A DNA stretch of 14,358 nt from Mycobacterium sp. (GTDB lineage: Bacteria > Actinomycetota > Actinomycetes > Mycobacteriales > Mycobacteriaceae): the NCBI GenBank assembly GCA_025965815.1, contig JAOPWF010000350.1, positions 1 to 14,358 of the forward strand, written 5' to 3'. Every line of letters begins with the position of its first letter. Position 1 is the stretch's first letter. The notes under the pieces are model-generated. The model saw only the letters and a program-made list of their open reading frames with translations. It searched no databases and was not told the DNA's origin. This document shows positions 1 through 6,364 of the stretch, in pieces. The translations under genes were made by a program, and so were the position numbers.

Positions 1-252
1 GCGATCCGCACCGAGATCCGGCTGATCACCTCGGAGCTCGCCACCGACCTGGCCCGGTTTCCCGGCCTCAACGGCTGGAGCACCGAGGACCTCAACGTGC
101 TCGCCACGCTGTTCGTCAACTCGATGATCCTCATCGCCGAAGCGATCGAGGACTCTCAGGACGCTCGCTCGCTCGAGGAGATCAAACGCACGGCGATCAA
201 GCAGTTACGGATGATCGCCGTCGGCGTGGCCGGCTGGCGCAGCGCCGGCTGA
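1..252 (+). CDS. TetR-family regulator, C-terminal part (5' end outside window)
   Basis: An open frame runs from the first base to a TGA at 250-252, giving 83 residues of a protein that begins upstream of the window. The peptide is an all-helical, moderately hydrophobic segment (begins AIRTEIRLITSELATDL, ends KQLRMIAVGVAGWRSAG). It reads like the ligand-binding/dimerisation half of a TetR-family repressor; the DNA-binding helix-turn-helix would lie outside the window. The family call is by resemblance, as no diagnostic motif is present. Its stop codon is directly followed by the stop codon of the convergent dehydrogenase gene on the other strand, so there is no intergenic space and no room for a terminator between them. 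Confidence 0.55.
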   Translation, partial: AIRTEIRLITSELATDLARFPGLNGWSTEDLNVLATLFVNSMILIAEAIEDSQDARSLEEIKRTAIKQLRMIAVGVAGWRSAG

Positions 253-1446
253 TCAGATCGACGCGGGCGCCGGCGTCAACACTGCTCGTTTGGCTGCGTG
301 CGGATAGGCCTCTTCGCGGTGCTGGAAGGACAGGATGCCGGGATTCTGCACCACGCCGTCGCGAATCTCGATGGCGCGGGCGATGGTGGTGCTCTGCGCC
401 CACGCAGCCGGGCCCCGCAGGACGGTCTCCAGGTGCGGCAGGAGGGCTTCGCTTATCTCCCAGGTCGCGGAGTTCCACAGGTAGGACGGGCTGTGGTCGA
501 CGGCGTAGTAGTAGATCCCGTTTCCGACCTCGCGGACCGGATCGGTGAATGACGTCGGCCGCGCCCAGCTGAAGCCCATCCCCTCGTCGCAGGCGACGTC
601 GACCAGCAGGGTGCCGCTTGCAAACGCCGGGAGATCGCCTTCGGTCACGAAGATGAGCGGCGCATCCGGGTCCTGCAGAACGCAGTTCACGACGATGTCG
701 CAGTCCGCGAGGAAGGTCGCAACGGGGATGGGGCCGTCCGGCGTGTCCGCCCAGGTGAGCTCCGGGGCGTTGGCGTCGTGGCCCATCTGGACTATCTGCG
801 TCGAGTGGATCGGTGATCCGACCGCGGCCACATCGCGGTTGGTCAGCACCCGCACATCGTCGACGCCGTGGGCGTTCAGCGCGGTCACCGCACCCCGGGC
901 GGTAGCGCCGAAGCCGATCACAGTGGCGCGCAGCCGACGACCGTAGCTGCCCGTGATTCCCGCCAACTGCATGGCGTGCAGCACCGAGCAGTAGCCGGCC
1001 AGCTCATTGTTCTTGTGAAACACGTGCAGGCCGAATCCGCCGTCGGCCTGCCAGTGGTTCATCGCCTCGAAGGCGATCAGCGTCAACCGTCGATCGATCG
1101 CGATCTGCGTCAGTTCGGTGTCCTGCACACAGTGCGGCCAGCCCCAGACGGTCTGTCCGACAAGCATTTCTGCCAAATCGGCGGACTGCACCTTCGGAAG
1201 CAGGATGACATCGCAGCCGGCCAGCAGTTGTTCGCGAGTCCAGATTCCACCGACGAGTTCGGCAAGCTCACCCTCGGTGACGCCAAAGCGCTCACCGTAA
1301 CCGTGCTCGAAGTACATCCGCTCGCGCAGCCGCCGGCTGATCCGCTCCAGATGCGCAGGATGAATGGGCAGCCGACGCTCGTTGAGCTTACCCGAGTGTG
1401 CTACGACGCCAAGCGAAAGTTCTTGCGCCTCAGCGCTTCTTGGCAT
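253..1446 (-). CDS. AlaDH/PNT-fold dehydrogenase, N5-(carboxyethyl)ornithine synthase-like
   Basis: The product is 397 residues and resembles alanine dehydrogenase / transhydrogenase-fold enzymes, especially the N5-(carboxyethyl)ornithine synthase branch, which reductively joins pyruvate to an amino acid using NAD(P)H. Visible landmarks are ERRLPIHP near residue 23, FEHGYGERFG at 46-55, a candidate catalytic Lys85 in LLPKVQ, His105 in WGWPHC, a nucleotide-binding turn VIGFGATARGA at 176-186, and an Asp (D287) in VDVACDEG. These match the Lys/His/Asp positions of alanine dehydrogenase by order and spacing. The true substrate cannot be told from sequence. The ATG at 1446 lies inside the upstream small gene (17-nt overlap) and has no Shine-Dalgarno sequence, which suggests translational coupling; no other in-frame start is near. 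Last gene of the presumed fadD-amidase operon. Confidence 0.75.
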   Translation of the reverse strand: MPRSAEAQELSLGVVAHSGKLNERRLPIHPAHLERISRRLRERMYFEHGYGERFGVTEGELAELVGGIWTREQLLAGCDVILLPKVQSADLAEMLVGQTVWGWPHCVQDTELTQIAIDRRLTLIAFEAMNHWQADGGFGLHVFHKNNELAGYCSVLHAMQLAGITGSYGRRLRATVIGFGATARGAVTALNAHGVDDVRVLTNRDVAAVGSPIHSTQIVQMGHDANAPELTWADTPDGPIPVATFLADCDIVVNCVLQDPDAPLIFVTEGDLPAFASGTLLVDVACDEGMGFSWARPTSFTDPVREVGNGIYYYAVDHSPSYLWNSATWEISEALLPHLETVLRGPAAWAQSTTIARAIEIRDGVVQNPGILSFQHREEAYPHAAKRAVLTPAPASI

Positions 1447-1564
1447 TCAACAGAGTTTCGGTGGCAGACGCCTGCGCGGTCTTGGCGTGCTTTGCCGCGC
1501 GTTTCTCCTTCAGGGACTTGCCGGTTTTCTTGGTCATGCTCTGGCGAGGGGATTTGTCAGACAT
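1430..1564 (-). CDS. small basic hypothetical protein, 44 aa
   Basis: A 44-residue lysine/arginine-rich peptide, beginning MSDKSPRQSMTKKTGKSLKE and ending LLNAKKR. It has an AAGGGA Shine-Dalgarno sequence (minus-strand sense of 1571-1576) six bases before its ATG. About a third of the residues are Lys or Arg, and the middle part (KEKRAAKHAK) is predicted helical, so a nucleic-acid-binding or ribosome-associated role is possible but not shown. I believe similar short basic proteins occur in other mycobacteria, but I cannot verify this here. It sits between the amidase and the dehydrogenase on the same strand, 48 nt after the amidase, and its last codons overlap the dehydrogenase start. A second ATG ten residues in (MTKKTG) is an alternative start, but the outer one has the better ribosome binding site. 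Confidence 0.7.
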   Translation of the reverse strand: MSDKSPRQSMTKKTGKSLKEKRAAKHAKTAQASATETLLNAKKR

Positions 1565-1581
1565 CGCTGGTCCCTTGATAT

Positions 1582-1600
1582 GGGAACCTGGATGGTTCCT
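1582..1600. repeat. 6-bp inverted repeat in amidase-small gene gap
   Basis: GGAACC (1583-1588) and GGTTCC (1594-1599) form a perfect six-base stem with a five-base loop. It lies between the amidase stop codon and the small basic gene's ribosome binding site. No T-run follows on the minus strand, so an intrinsic terminator is unlikely; it could be an RNA stem that sets relative expression, or chance. Confidence 0.3.
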
Positions 1601-1612
1601 GCCCGCCTGACT

Positions 1613-2998
1613 CTACGCGCTTGGGCGCCGGTGGGCCCATGGTCGGGCCGCCTCGATCTGTGCGCCCAGCGCCAGCAATGTCGCCTCGTCGGACGGTCTG
1701 CCCACCAGTTGCACCGACAGCGGTAGGCCGTCGCCGTCAAGTGCCCATGGCACCGTGGCCGCGGGCTGGCTCGTCACGTTGAACATCTCCTGGAAGGGGA
1801 CGCGGCCGGAGACCAGCGCAAGCGTGGTGACCGCGCCCCGGCGTTGGTAGGCTCCGATCCGGGACGGGCCCACGGCGGTGCCCGGTGTGATGACCACATC
1901 GACGTCGTCGAAGATCGAGAGCACGCGGGCGGAGATGGCCGCTTCGGCCTTGCGCACGGCCGCCATCCGACGATCCGAGAACAGGCCGCCCAGTCGGGCC
2001 ATCCGGCGAGTGCGCGCTTCCAGTGCTCCGGGGCGCGGCAACTTCTTCGCCTCGTCGTGAATGCCGTGCAGGTATCGCGGAAGGAAGCCGGCAACCGTTC
2101 CCGCTGGCGGGTAGTCGGGGTCGCGGTTGATGACGTCGTGACCGAGCTCGCGCAGGAGCGCACCTGCCTCGTCGAGAGCCAGCCGCTGCGCCCTGCCGAC
2201 CCGGGCCACCAGCGGCGACGGGATCTTCGCGCTCAGCGCGACCCGCAGCCGCCCGGGTCCACGCTTGGTCGCGGCCACGAAGCCGCCCTCGGGCGCCATC
2301 GTGGCGGTGACATCCAGGAACAGCGCTGCGTCCTCGACCGTCCGGCTCAACGGCCCATTGGCACTCAGGCCGTGCCAGACGTCGTCGTTCGGGTCCAGCG
2401 GGATCAGGCCGCGCTGTGGCTTGATGCCGAACAGCCCGCACCAGGTCGCCGGTATGCGGATCGAGCCGCCACCGTCGGAGCCGAGACCGACGGCGGCCAT
2501 ACCCGCCGCCACCGCGGCGCCGGTTCCGCCGCTGCTGCCGCCCGGTGTCCGCGTGGTGTCCCACGGGTTGCGCGTCGCGCCGAACGTCAGTGATTCGGTG
2601 AACGGCCAGATACACAACTCGGGAACGTTGGTCTTCCCGATGATCACCGCACCCGCGGCCCGAAGGCGGCGGACCACTTCGGCGTCCCGGTCGCGGGCCG
2701 GTCCGTGCGCACTGGTGCCCATGGTCGTGACCTCGCCGGCCACGTCGACGTCGTCCTTGATCGCGACGGGCACCCCGAGCAGCGGCAGCCGCTCCCCCGC
2801 ATCGAGCCGCTGCTGTGCCGCGCCCGCCTCGGCGCGGGCCGACTCCGCGAGGACGACCCGGTAGGCGTTCAGCTGTGGATTCAACCGTGCGATCCGGTCG
2901 AGGTAGATCTCCAGCAGCGCCGGTGCCGTGATAGCGCCGGAGGCCAGCATCCGGGCCTGCTCGGCGGCGCCGGCGAAGGCGATGTCTGGCGGGTTCAT
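1613..2998 (-). CDS. amiB2: amidase, amidase-signature family (AmiB2-like)
   Basis: A 461-residue cytoplasmic amidase of the amidase-signature (GatA/FAAH) superfamily, which hydrolyses carboxamides. The Ser-cisSer-Lys triad is complete: Lys81 in VAIKDDVD, cis-Ser155 in PGGSSGG, and nucleophile Ser179 in GSDGGGSIRIPA. The 24-residue gap between the two serines and the 74-residue Lys-Ser gap fit the family. The glycine-serine core is followed by CGLFGIKPQRG, and the C-terminus has the usual QPAATVPW and LPLSVQLVGRP blocks. Length and remembered sequence match mycobacterial AmiB2 best, but paralogues (AmiA2, AmiC, AmiD) are close, so the symbol is tentative. It starts 31 nt after the fadD stop on the same strand; no clear Shine-Dalgarno is seen. 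Physiological substrate unknown. Confidence 0.88.
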   Translation of the reverse strand: MNPPDIAFAGAAEQARMLASGAITAPALLEIYLDRIARLNPQLNAYRVVLAESARAEAGAAQQRLDAGERLPLLGVPVAIKDDVDVAGEVTTMGTSAHGPARDRDAEVVRRLRAAGAVIIGKTNVPELCIWPFTESLTFGATRNPWDTTRTPGGSSGGTGAAVAAGMAAVGLGSDGGGSIRIPATWCGLFGIKPQRGLIPLDPNDDVWHGLSANGPLSRTVEDAALFLDVTATMAPEGGFVAATKRGPGRLRVALSAKIPSPLVARVGRAQRLALDEAGALLRELGHDVINRDPDYPPAGTVAGFLPRYLHGIHDEAKKLPRPGALEARTRRMARLGGLFSDRRMAAVRKAEAAISARVLSIFDDVDVVITPGTAVGPSRIGAYQRRGAVTTLALVSGRVPFQEMFNVTSQPAATVPWALDGDGLPLSVQLVGRPSDEATLLALGAQIEAARPWAHRRPSA

Positions 2999-3029
2999 CG
3001 TCGGCAGCCTAGCGCTGCGACGATCAGCG

Positions 3030-4661
3030 CTACATCACCAGTGCGATGGAGTGGGCCCGGCGCAACTTCCCGGACGGGGTCTTCGGGATACTGCCCGGCC
3101 CGAGCACCACCACATTGCGCGGGCGCATGCCGACCTCCGCGACCACCTCGTGGGCGACCTGGTGCTTGATGCGGCGCACCTGCGCCGGGTCCTGATAGGC
3201 ATTGGACTCCACCGCGACGGCGAAGGACTCCCGGTTGTGACCGGCAACCAGTCGCACCGCGACCGCACAACCCAGCCGCACGCCCGCGATCCGCTCCGCG
3301 GCGCGTTCGATGTCGGTCGGATAGACGTTGCGGCCGGCCATGATGATGACGTCCTTGACCCGGCCGCAGACCACGACGTGGCCGTTCTCCATCTGGTAGC
3401 CCAGGTCACCGGTGTCGTACCAGCCGCAGTCGTCGACCAGAGGGATAAAGCCAGACATCGTGATGTAGCCGGGAGACACGGGTTCACCGCGCAGCTGAAT
3501 CACCCCGACGCCACGGGTGGGCAACACCGCACCGTCGTCATCCACCACCCGCGCCTCGAGGCCCTCCAGCAGCGGGCCGAGTGAGGCCAGCCGCCGGGTG
3601 TTGCCGACGGTGCACGGGACCGCCCGGTGCAGGGCGGCCAGCAGGTCGGCGTCGACCTAGTCGACCACCAGACCTGCGCCGAGTTCGGAGAACGACACCG
3701 CGAGCGTCGTCTCGGCCATGCCGTAGGCCGGCAGGATCGCCCCCGGCCGGAGCCCGAACGGGGCGCCGGCCGCGCAAAGGTCTTCGACATCGCCCGGCTC
3801 GACCGGCTCGGCACCTGAGAGCGCAAACCGCAGGCTGGACAGGTCGAACTGACCCGGCTTCGCCTGGTTGCGCAGCCGCTTGGCGAACAGGGAATAGGCG
3901 AAGTTCGGCGCCGCGGTCATAGTGCCCCGGTACTTGTCGATCAGCTTGGCCCACAACAGCGCGTCGCTGAGGAAGTCCATCGGAGTGACCTTGACCAACT
4001 CGGCGCCGAAGTACATCGGCACGGTCAGGAATCCGACCATGCCCATGTCGTGGAACAGCGGCAGCCAGCTGATGATCACGTCGGTGTCGACGTCGTACTT
4101 GGCGGCGACGAACATCGCCTCGGCATTGGAGACGAAGTTGCGATGGCTGACCTGCACGGCCTTCGGACATCCAGTCGACCCGGACGTCAGCTGCATGAAG
4201 GCGATGTCGTCCTCGCCGGACTCGAGAGGCTCTACGGGGTCGGATGCCAGTAGCTGCTCAGCCTTCAACACCGGAATGATGTCGATCAAGACCGCTTCGG
4301 CGGCCATGAACGGATCGGAGAGGATCACGGCTTTCGCCCCGATCATGTCCAGCACAGCGATGGTGTCCAGCGCCCACAGCTGCAGGTCGGTGCGCGGGGT
4401 CGGCTGATGCAGCATGGTGACGCTGGCGCCGCGCATCCAGAGGCCCTGGGCGGTAGGGGCGATCTCGACCGGCGCACCGGCCAGCACCGCGACCACGTCG
4501 CCGGGGCCGATACCGGCCGCGGCCAGACCACCCGCCACCCGACGGGCGCGTTGATGCACCTCGGCCCAGGTGTGCCGGACCGGCTTGACCGGCTCGCCCG
4601 TCACCATGCCGTTGAGGCTGGTGCGGGCACTGGAATACATCTTCTCGGTAAATCTGCTCAC
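3030..4661 (-). pseudogene. fatty-acyl-AMP ligase (FadD/FAAL-type), interrupted by in-frame TAG
   Basis: Full length would be 543 residues, normal for an adenylate-forming FadD enzyme that activates fatty acids as acyl-adenylates. The start is taken as GTG at 4661 ([10 protein letters not shown]) with GAGG five bases upstream. The first part has the P-loop [12 protein letters not shown] (158-169), FAAL-like MTAAPNFAY (248-256), SGAEPVEP and the A5 motif YGMAETT (313-319). Codon 335 is TAG (3657-3659), between LVVD and VDADLLAAL. The same frame then continues cleanly to the natural stop with [22 protein letters not shown] and the catalytic-lysine motif [10 protein letters not shown]. From memory, relatives carry Glu at this position, so GAG to TAG is a plausible single change. 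The truncated product lacks the C-terminal domain needed for adenylation. Apart from the stop the gene looks intact, so recent inactivation or a sequencing error are both possible. The exact FadD number is not assigned. Confidence 0.85.
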
Positions 4662-4726
4662 GGCAACCTCAGTGGTTTGGGCGCAGAAGTCGGAGGTGCA
4701 GTACGCACGCGGACAAGGAGCGCGGT

Positions 4727-4867
4727 ATGGGGAAGGTCCGCACACCACTGCGGAGCATTTTGCTTTCGGTTGTCGTTGGAGAGACGGCAGCGACGCGGCC
4801 GCCCACCCTCGGTTTGAGTGGACGGCAGCGACGGCTGGAAACCTGGACCGCTGCTCACTGCCGATGA
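4727..4867 (+). CDS. candidate small ORF, 46 aa
   Basis: ATG at 4727 is preceded by AAGGAG (4715-4720) with ideal six-base spacing. The frame runs 46 codons, beginning [20 protein letters not shown], to a TGA inside the first arm of an inverted repeat. The first half is mildly hydrophobic after a basic start; the second half is Arg- and Thr-rich. I recognise no family. It is divergent to fadD and antisense to nothing known. It may be a chance ORF; the evidence for translation is only the ribosome binding site. Confidence 0.25.
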   Translation: MGKVRTPLRSILLSVVVGETAATRPPTLGLSGRQRRLETWTAAHCR

Positions 4868-4885
4868 GAGTAACGCCTCATCGGC
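4860..4885. repeat. 9-bp inverted repeat (possible hairpin or operator)
   Basis: GCCGATGAG (4860-4868) and CTCATCGGC (4877-4885) are perfect complements separated by eight bases. It lies 17 bp from the 14-bp palindrome. There is no U-run on either strand, so a protein-binding site or RNA stem is more likely than an intrinsic terminator. Confidence 0.5.
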
Positions 4886-4901
4886 GCAGCGGACGACCTA
4901 A

Positions 4902-4915
4902 GCAACGTACGTTGC
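4902..4915. promoter_or_regulatory. 14-bp perfect palindrome, candidate repressor operator
   Basis: GCAACGTACGTTGC is a perfect two-fold symmetric sequence in a noncoding stretch upstream of the fadD operon. Size and symmetry are typical of sites for dimeric TetR-family regulators, which commonly control mycobacterial lipid genes. The cognate regulator is not identified. Confidence 0.5.
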
Positions 4916-4973
4916 GGAAACTTCTCTCAAACGAAATGCCGGCGGGATCGTATCCGCTCGCCACTTACCCAGG

Positions 4974-5330
4974 TCAGGACCCACTTGTGGTGCTGTCGAG
5001 GTACTGAAGGAGATCGTGGGCGGCCAGTTCGATTTCCTTGTGACGCCACTCCGAGGCTCGATATACGCAGGCGATCAAGCCGGTGCGGTGCAACCGTTGA
5101 AAATCGCCGTAAATAAATGCGTATCGCGCTTTGGTGTGTTCCTTCGCGCCTTCGGTGAGCCCGAGGTGCCACTCGGCGTATTCCTCCCAGGAGTGTGTTT
5201 CGAGGAATCTGTTCTGGTCTTCCGCACGGGGTTGTACGGCGCCCCAGTCGCTGTCCAGTACGTATTGACGGGCGTCAATCAGCTTCCGGGCCTTCGCAAC
5301 CGCGGCCTTATTGAGCGAGTACTTAGCCAT
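4974..5330 (-). CDS. conserved hypothetical protein, 118 aa
   Basis: From ATG at 5330 the product is 118 residues (MAKYSLNKAAVAKARKLIDA...), ending HDLLQYLDSTTSGS. I recognise it as an actinobacterial conserved hypothetical type, with characteristic runs LIDARQYVLDSDW, SWEEYAEWHLGLTEGA, YAFIYGDFQRLHR and ASEWRHKEIELAAHDLL, but I know no function. It is soluble, rich in Trp, His and charged residues, with no signal peptide or membrane segment. An ATG four codons upstream (5342) is possible; both starts have a purine-rich stretch almost touching the ATG, so spacing does not decide. The inner start is chosen because relatives, as I recall them, begin at the MxKYSLNK motif. It follows a decayed VOC gene by about ten bases and is the only intact gene between 4662 and 6364. 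Confidence 0.75.
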   Translation of the reverse strand: MAKYSLNKAAVAKARKLIDARQYVLDSDWGAVQPRAEDQNRFLETHSWEEYAEWHLGLTEGAKEHTKARYAFIYGDFQRLHRTGLIACVYRASEWRHKEIELAAHDLLQYLDSTTSGS

Positions 5331-5352
5331 ACCCCTTGCCATACCCCGTTTT

Positions 5353-5664
5353 TCACCGGATCAGCGGCCCGGAGCACGCACCGTTCCCGTCCGGATCGCT
5401 GAACGACGCAAACGAGCCGTAGTCGCTGTGCTTCGGATCCGGACCGGGTGGCCGCCCTGCGTCGCCGGCGCGAACCCGGCTCAGCGGTCGTGATCCCGTT
5501 GCCGATGATGATCGACGCCTCCGAACCCGGGGGGGTGTCGACTGCGCCACCCGGAAGCCTTCTTCGCCGACGTCGTCGATGTCGATCCGCAAACCCAACG
5601 CTTCCTAGAACTGCTCGACCCGATCGACGTCGGAGACGGGCAGCACCAGGACCTCGAGTTTCAT
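5353..5664 (-). pseudogene. VOC/glyoxalase-family protein, multiply disrupted
   Basis: The start MKLEVLVLPVSDVDRVEQF is a typical VOC (glyoxalase/bleomycin-resistance) opening. Codon 20, expected Tyr in QFYEALG, is TAG (5605-5607). Reading then continues as EALGLRIDIDDVGEEGFRVAQSTPP. At a run of seven C on the coding strand (5529-5535) the frame is lost; removing one base restores GSEASIIIGNGITTAEPGS. The middle of the domain is then missing (roughly 40 codons by comparison with the usual layout), and the C-terminal signature GPDPKHSDYGSFASFSDPDG follows in the original frame. A further one-base loss after DPDGNG destroys the usual WVLQE ending. The combination of lesions indicates genuine decay rather than a single base-call error. 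Its ATG overlaps the stop of the CGNR remnant upstream (ATGA). Confidence 0.85.
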
Positions 5665-5945
5665 GACGCTCGCAGGTTGGCAGCGTTGCCACAGACTTCA
5701 CGTCGTGCCACACGCCGCTGTTGTTCTTGGAACGGTCGTAGAACGCCGAGCGGCATGTGCTGGCGCGGCGCTGCTTGAGCCGCCGCCAGGTACCGGTCTG
5801 CTGGCTCAGCAGGACCTCACCCCAGATCGCGGAGGACCACCGAAGCCACCCCTCACCGGTGGCTTCCAGCCACACCTCGCCGCTCTCGGATATCGCGAAG
5901 CCTGCTGCGCCGGAGAGGTTCTCGGGCCCACGCAGTTGCTCTCCC
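5661..5945 (-). pseudogene. CGNR zinc-finger transcriptional regulator, 3' fragment
   Basis: The minus strand encodes GEVWLEATGEGWLRW, then EVLLSQQTGTWRRLK, STCRSAFYDRSKNNSG and VWHDVK in one frame. CGNAANLRAS and a TGA follow in the next frame after an apparent one-base deletion. This is the C-terminal region of a CGNR zinc-finger protein (ABATE/zf-CGNR architecture), whose signature is LKxC...C...FYDRSKN...CGN. The first zinc cysteine appears to be replaced (LKQRRASTC). The N-terminal ABATE portion is missing; the sequence instead runs into an alpha/beta-hydrolase remnant, with the junction near 5930-5950 placed only approximately. The stop codon overlaps the VOC start as ATGA, which implies an ancestral CGNR-VOC operon. 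Confidence 0.75.
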
Positions 5946-6351
5946 GCCAGAGGTAGGAGATGAGCAGGTGCGCGATGCGGTGTCCGCCGTCGTGTGACAG
6001 CAGTGCCCACTGCGCGTCGGCCTCCTCGGCCGAGAGCGGGTGTTCGGCGGTGAACAGCCGGGCGAATCCTTTGGTGAACATGCGGCGGTTCGCCAACCCG
6101 GCGGCCACCGGGCCGAGCGGTCCGCGCAGCACCTTCTGGATGGGTCGGAGGCTGGCCTTCTCGAGGATCACGCTGCCGTTGGTCAGGACCGCCCGCTGCC
6201 GGTCGCACGGGAGCCGTCCCTCGAGGTCGCGCGCGAGGAGTTCGGTGGCGACCGAGGTGCCCAAGTCGTGGGCGATCAGCACCACCGGACCCGCGACCAC
6301 TTCGGCGACCACCGCCTGCACCAGATCGGCCTGCTCGAACAGGCTGGCGGA
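5946..6351 (-). pseudogene. alpha/beta-hydrolase fragment, both ends missing
   Basis: The minus-strand frame from about 6351 reads SASLFEQADLVQAVVAEV, then VVLIAHDLGTSVATELLARD with the nucleophile-elbow type AHDLG. It continues as ILEKASLRPIQKVLRGPLG, FTKGFARLFTAEHPLS and ALLSHDGGHRIAHLLISYL. These are cap-region and core blocks of haloalkane-dehalogenase/epoxide-hydrolase-like proteins. The N-terminal third (oxyanion region and first strands) is absent, with an in-frame TAG at 6352-6354 just before the fragment. The C-terminal part carrying the catalytic His is absent too, as homology stops near 5946 and CGNR-like sequence begins in another frame. About 135 codons remain. The -10 box of the divergent SDR gene sits right at the truncated 5' edge, so a deletion probably brought them together. 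Confidence 0.75.
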
Positions 6352-6352
6352 C

Positions 6353-6364
6353 TAATGTCGACGC
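6353..6364 (+). promoter_or_regulatory. candidate leaderless promoter of the SDR gene
   Basis: TAATGT (6353-6358) fits the mycobacterial -10 pattern TANNNT and is followed by six bases and then the GTG start codon. That places transcription start at or next to the first base of the codon. No Shine-Dalgarno sequence is present, consistent with leaderless translation. Confidence 0.55.

Larger units (their letters stand above)
4662..4973. other. 312-bp upstream region of the fadD operon, no established gene
   Basis: This stretch separates the fadD start from the 3' end of the conserved hypothetical gene at 4974, so it should hold the fadD promoter, although no convincing -35/-10 pair was seen on the minus strand. 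It contains a 13-bp direct repeat, GACGGCAGCGACG (4783-4795 and 4821-4833), a 9-bp inverted repeat (4860-4885), a perfect 14-bp palindrome (4902-4915) and one short plus-strand reading frame with a strong ribosome binding site (4727-4867). These are listed separately. Confidence 0.6.

Noticed and set aside
3030..3548. Independent gene encoding the C-terminal 172 residues of FadD
   Set aside because: It is in the same frame as the upstream part, its ATG is an internal codon (ARVVDDDG region), and an isolated C-terminal adenylation subdomain would not be active. It is the 3' part of the interrupted fadD.
4570..5007. 145-codon plus-strand frame over the fadD start and its upstream region
   Set aside because: Its first part is antisense to fadD and its translation resembles nothing; the only plus-strand frame here with a good ribosome binding site is the 46-codon one at 4727.
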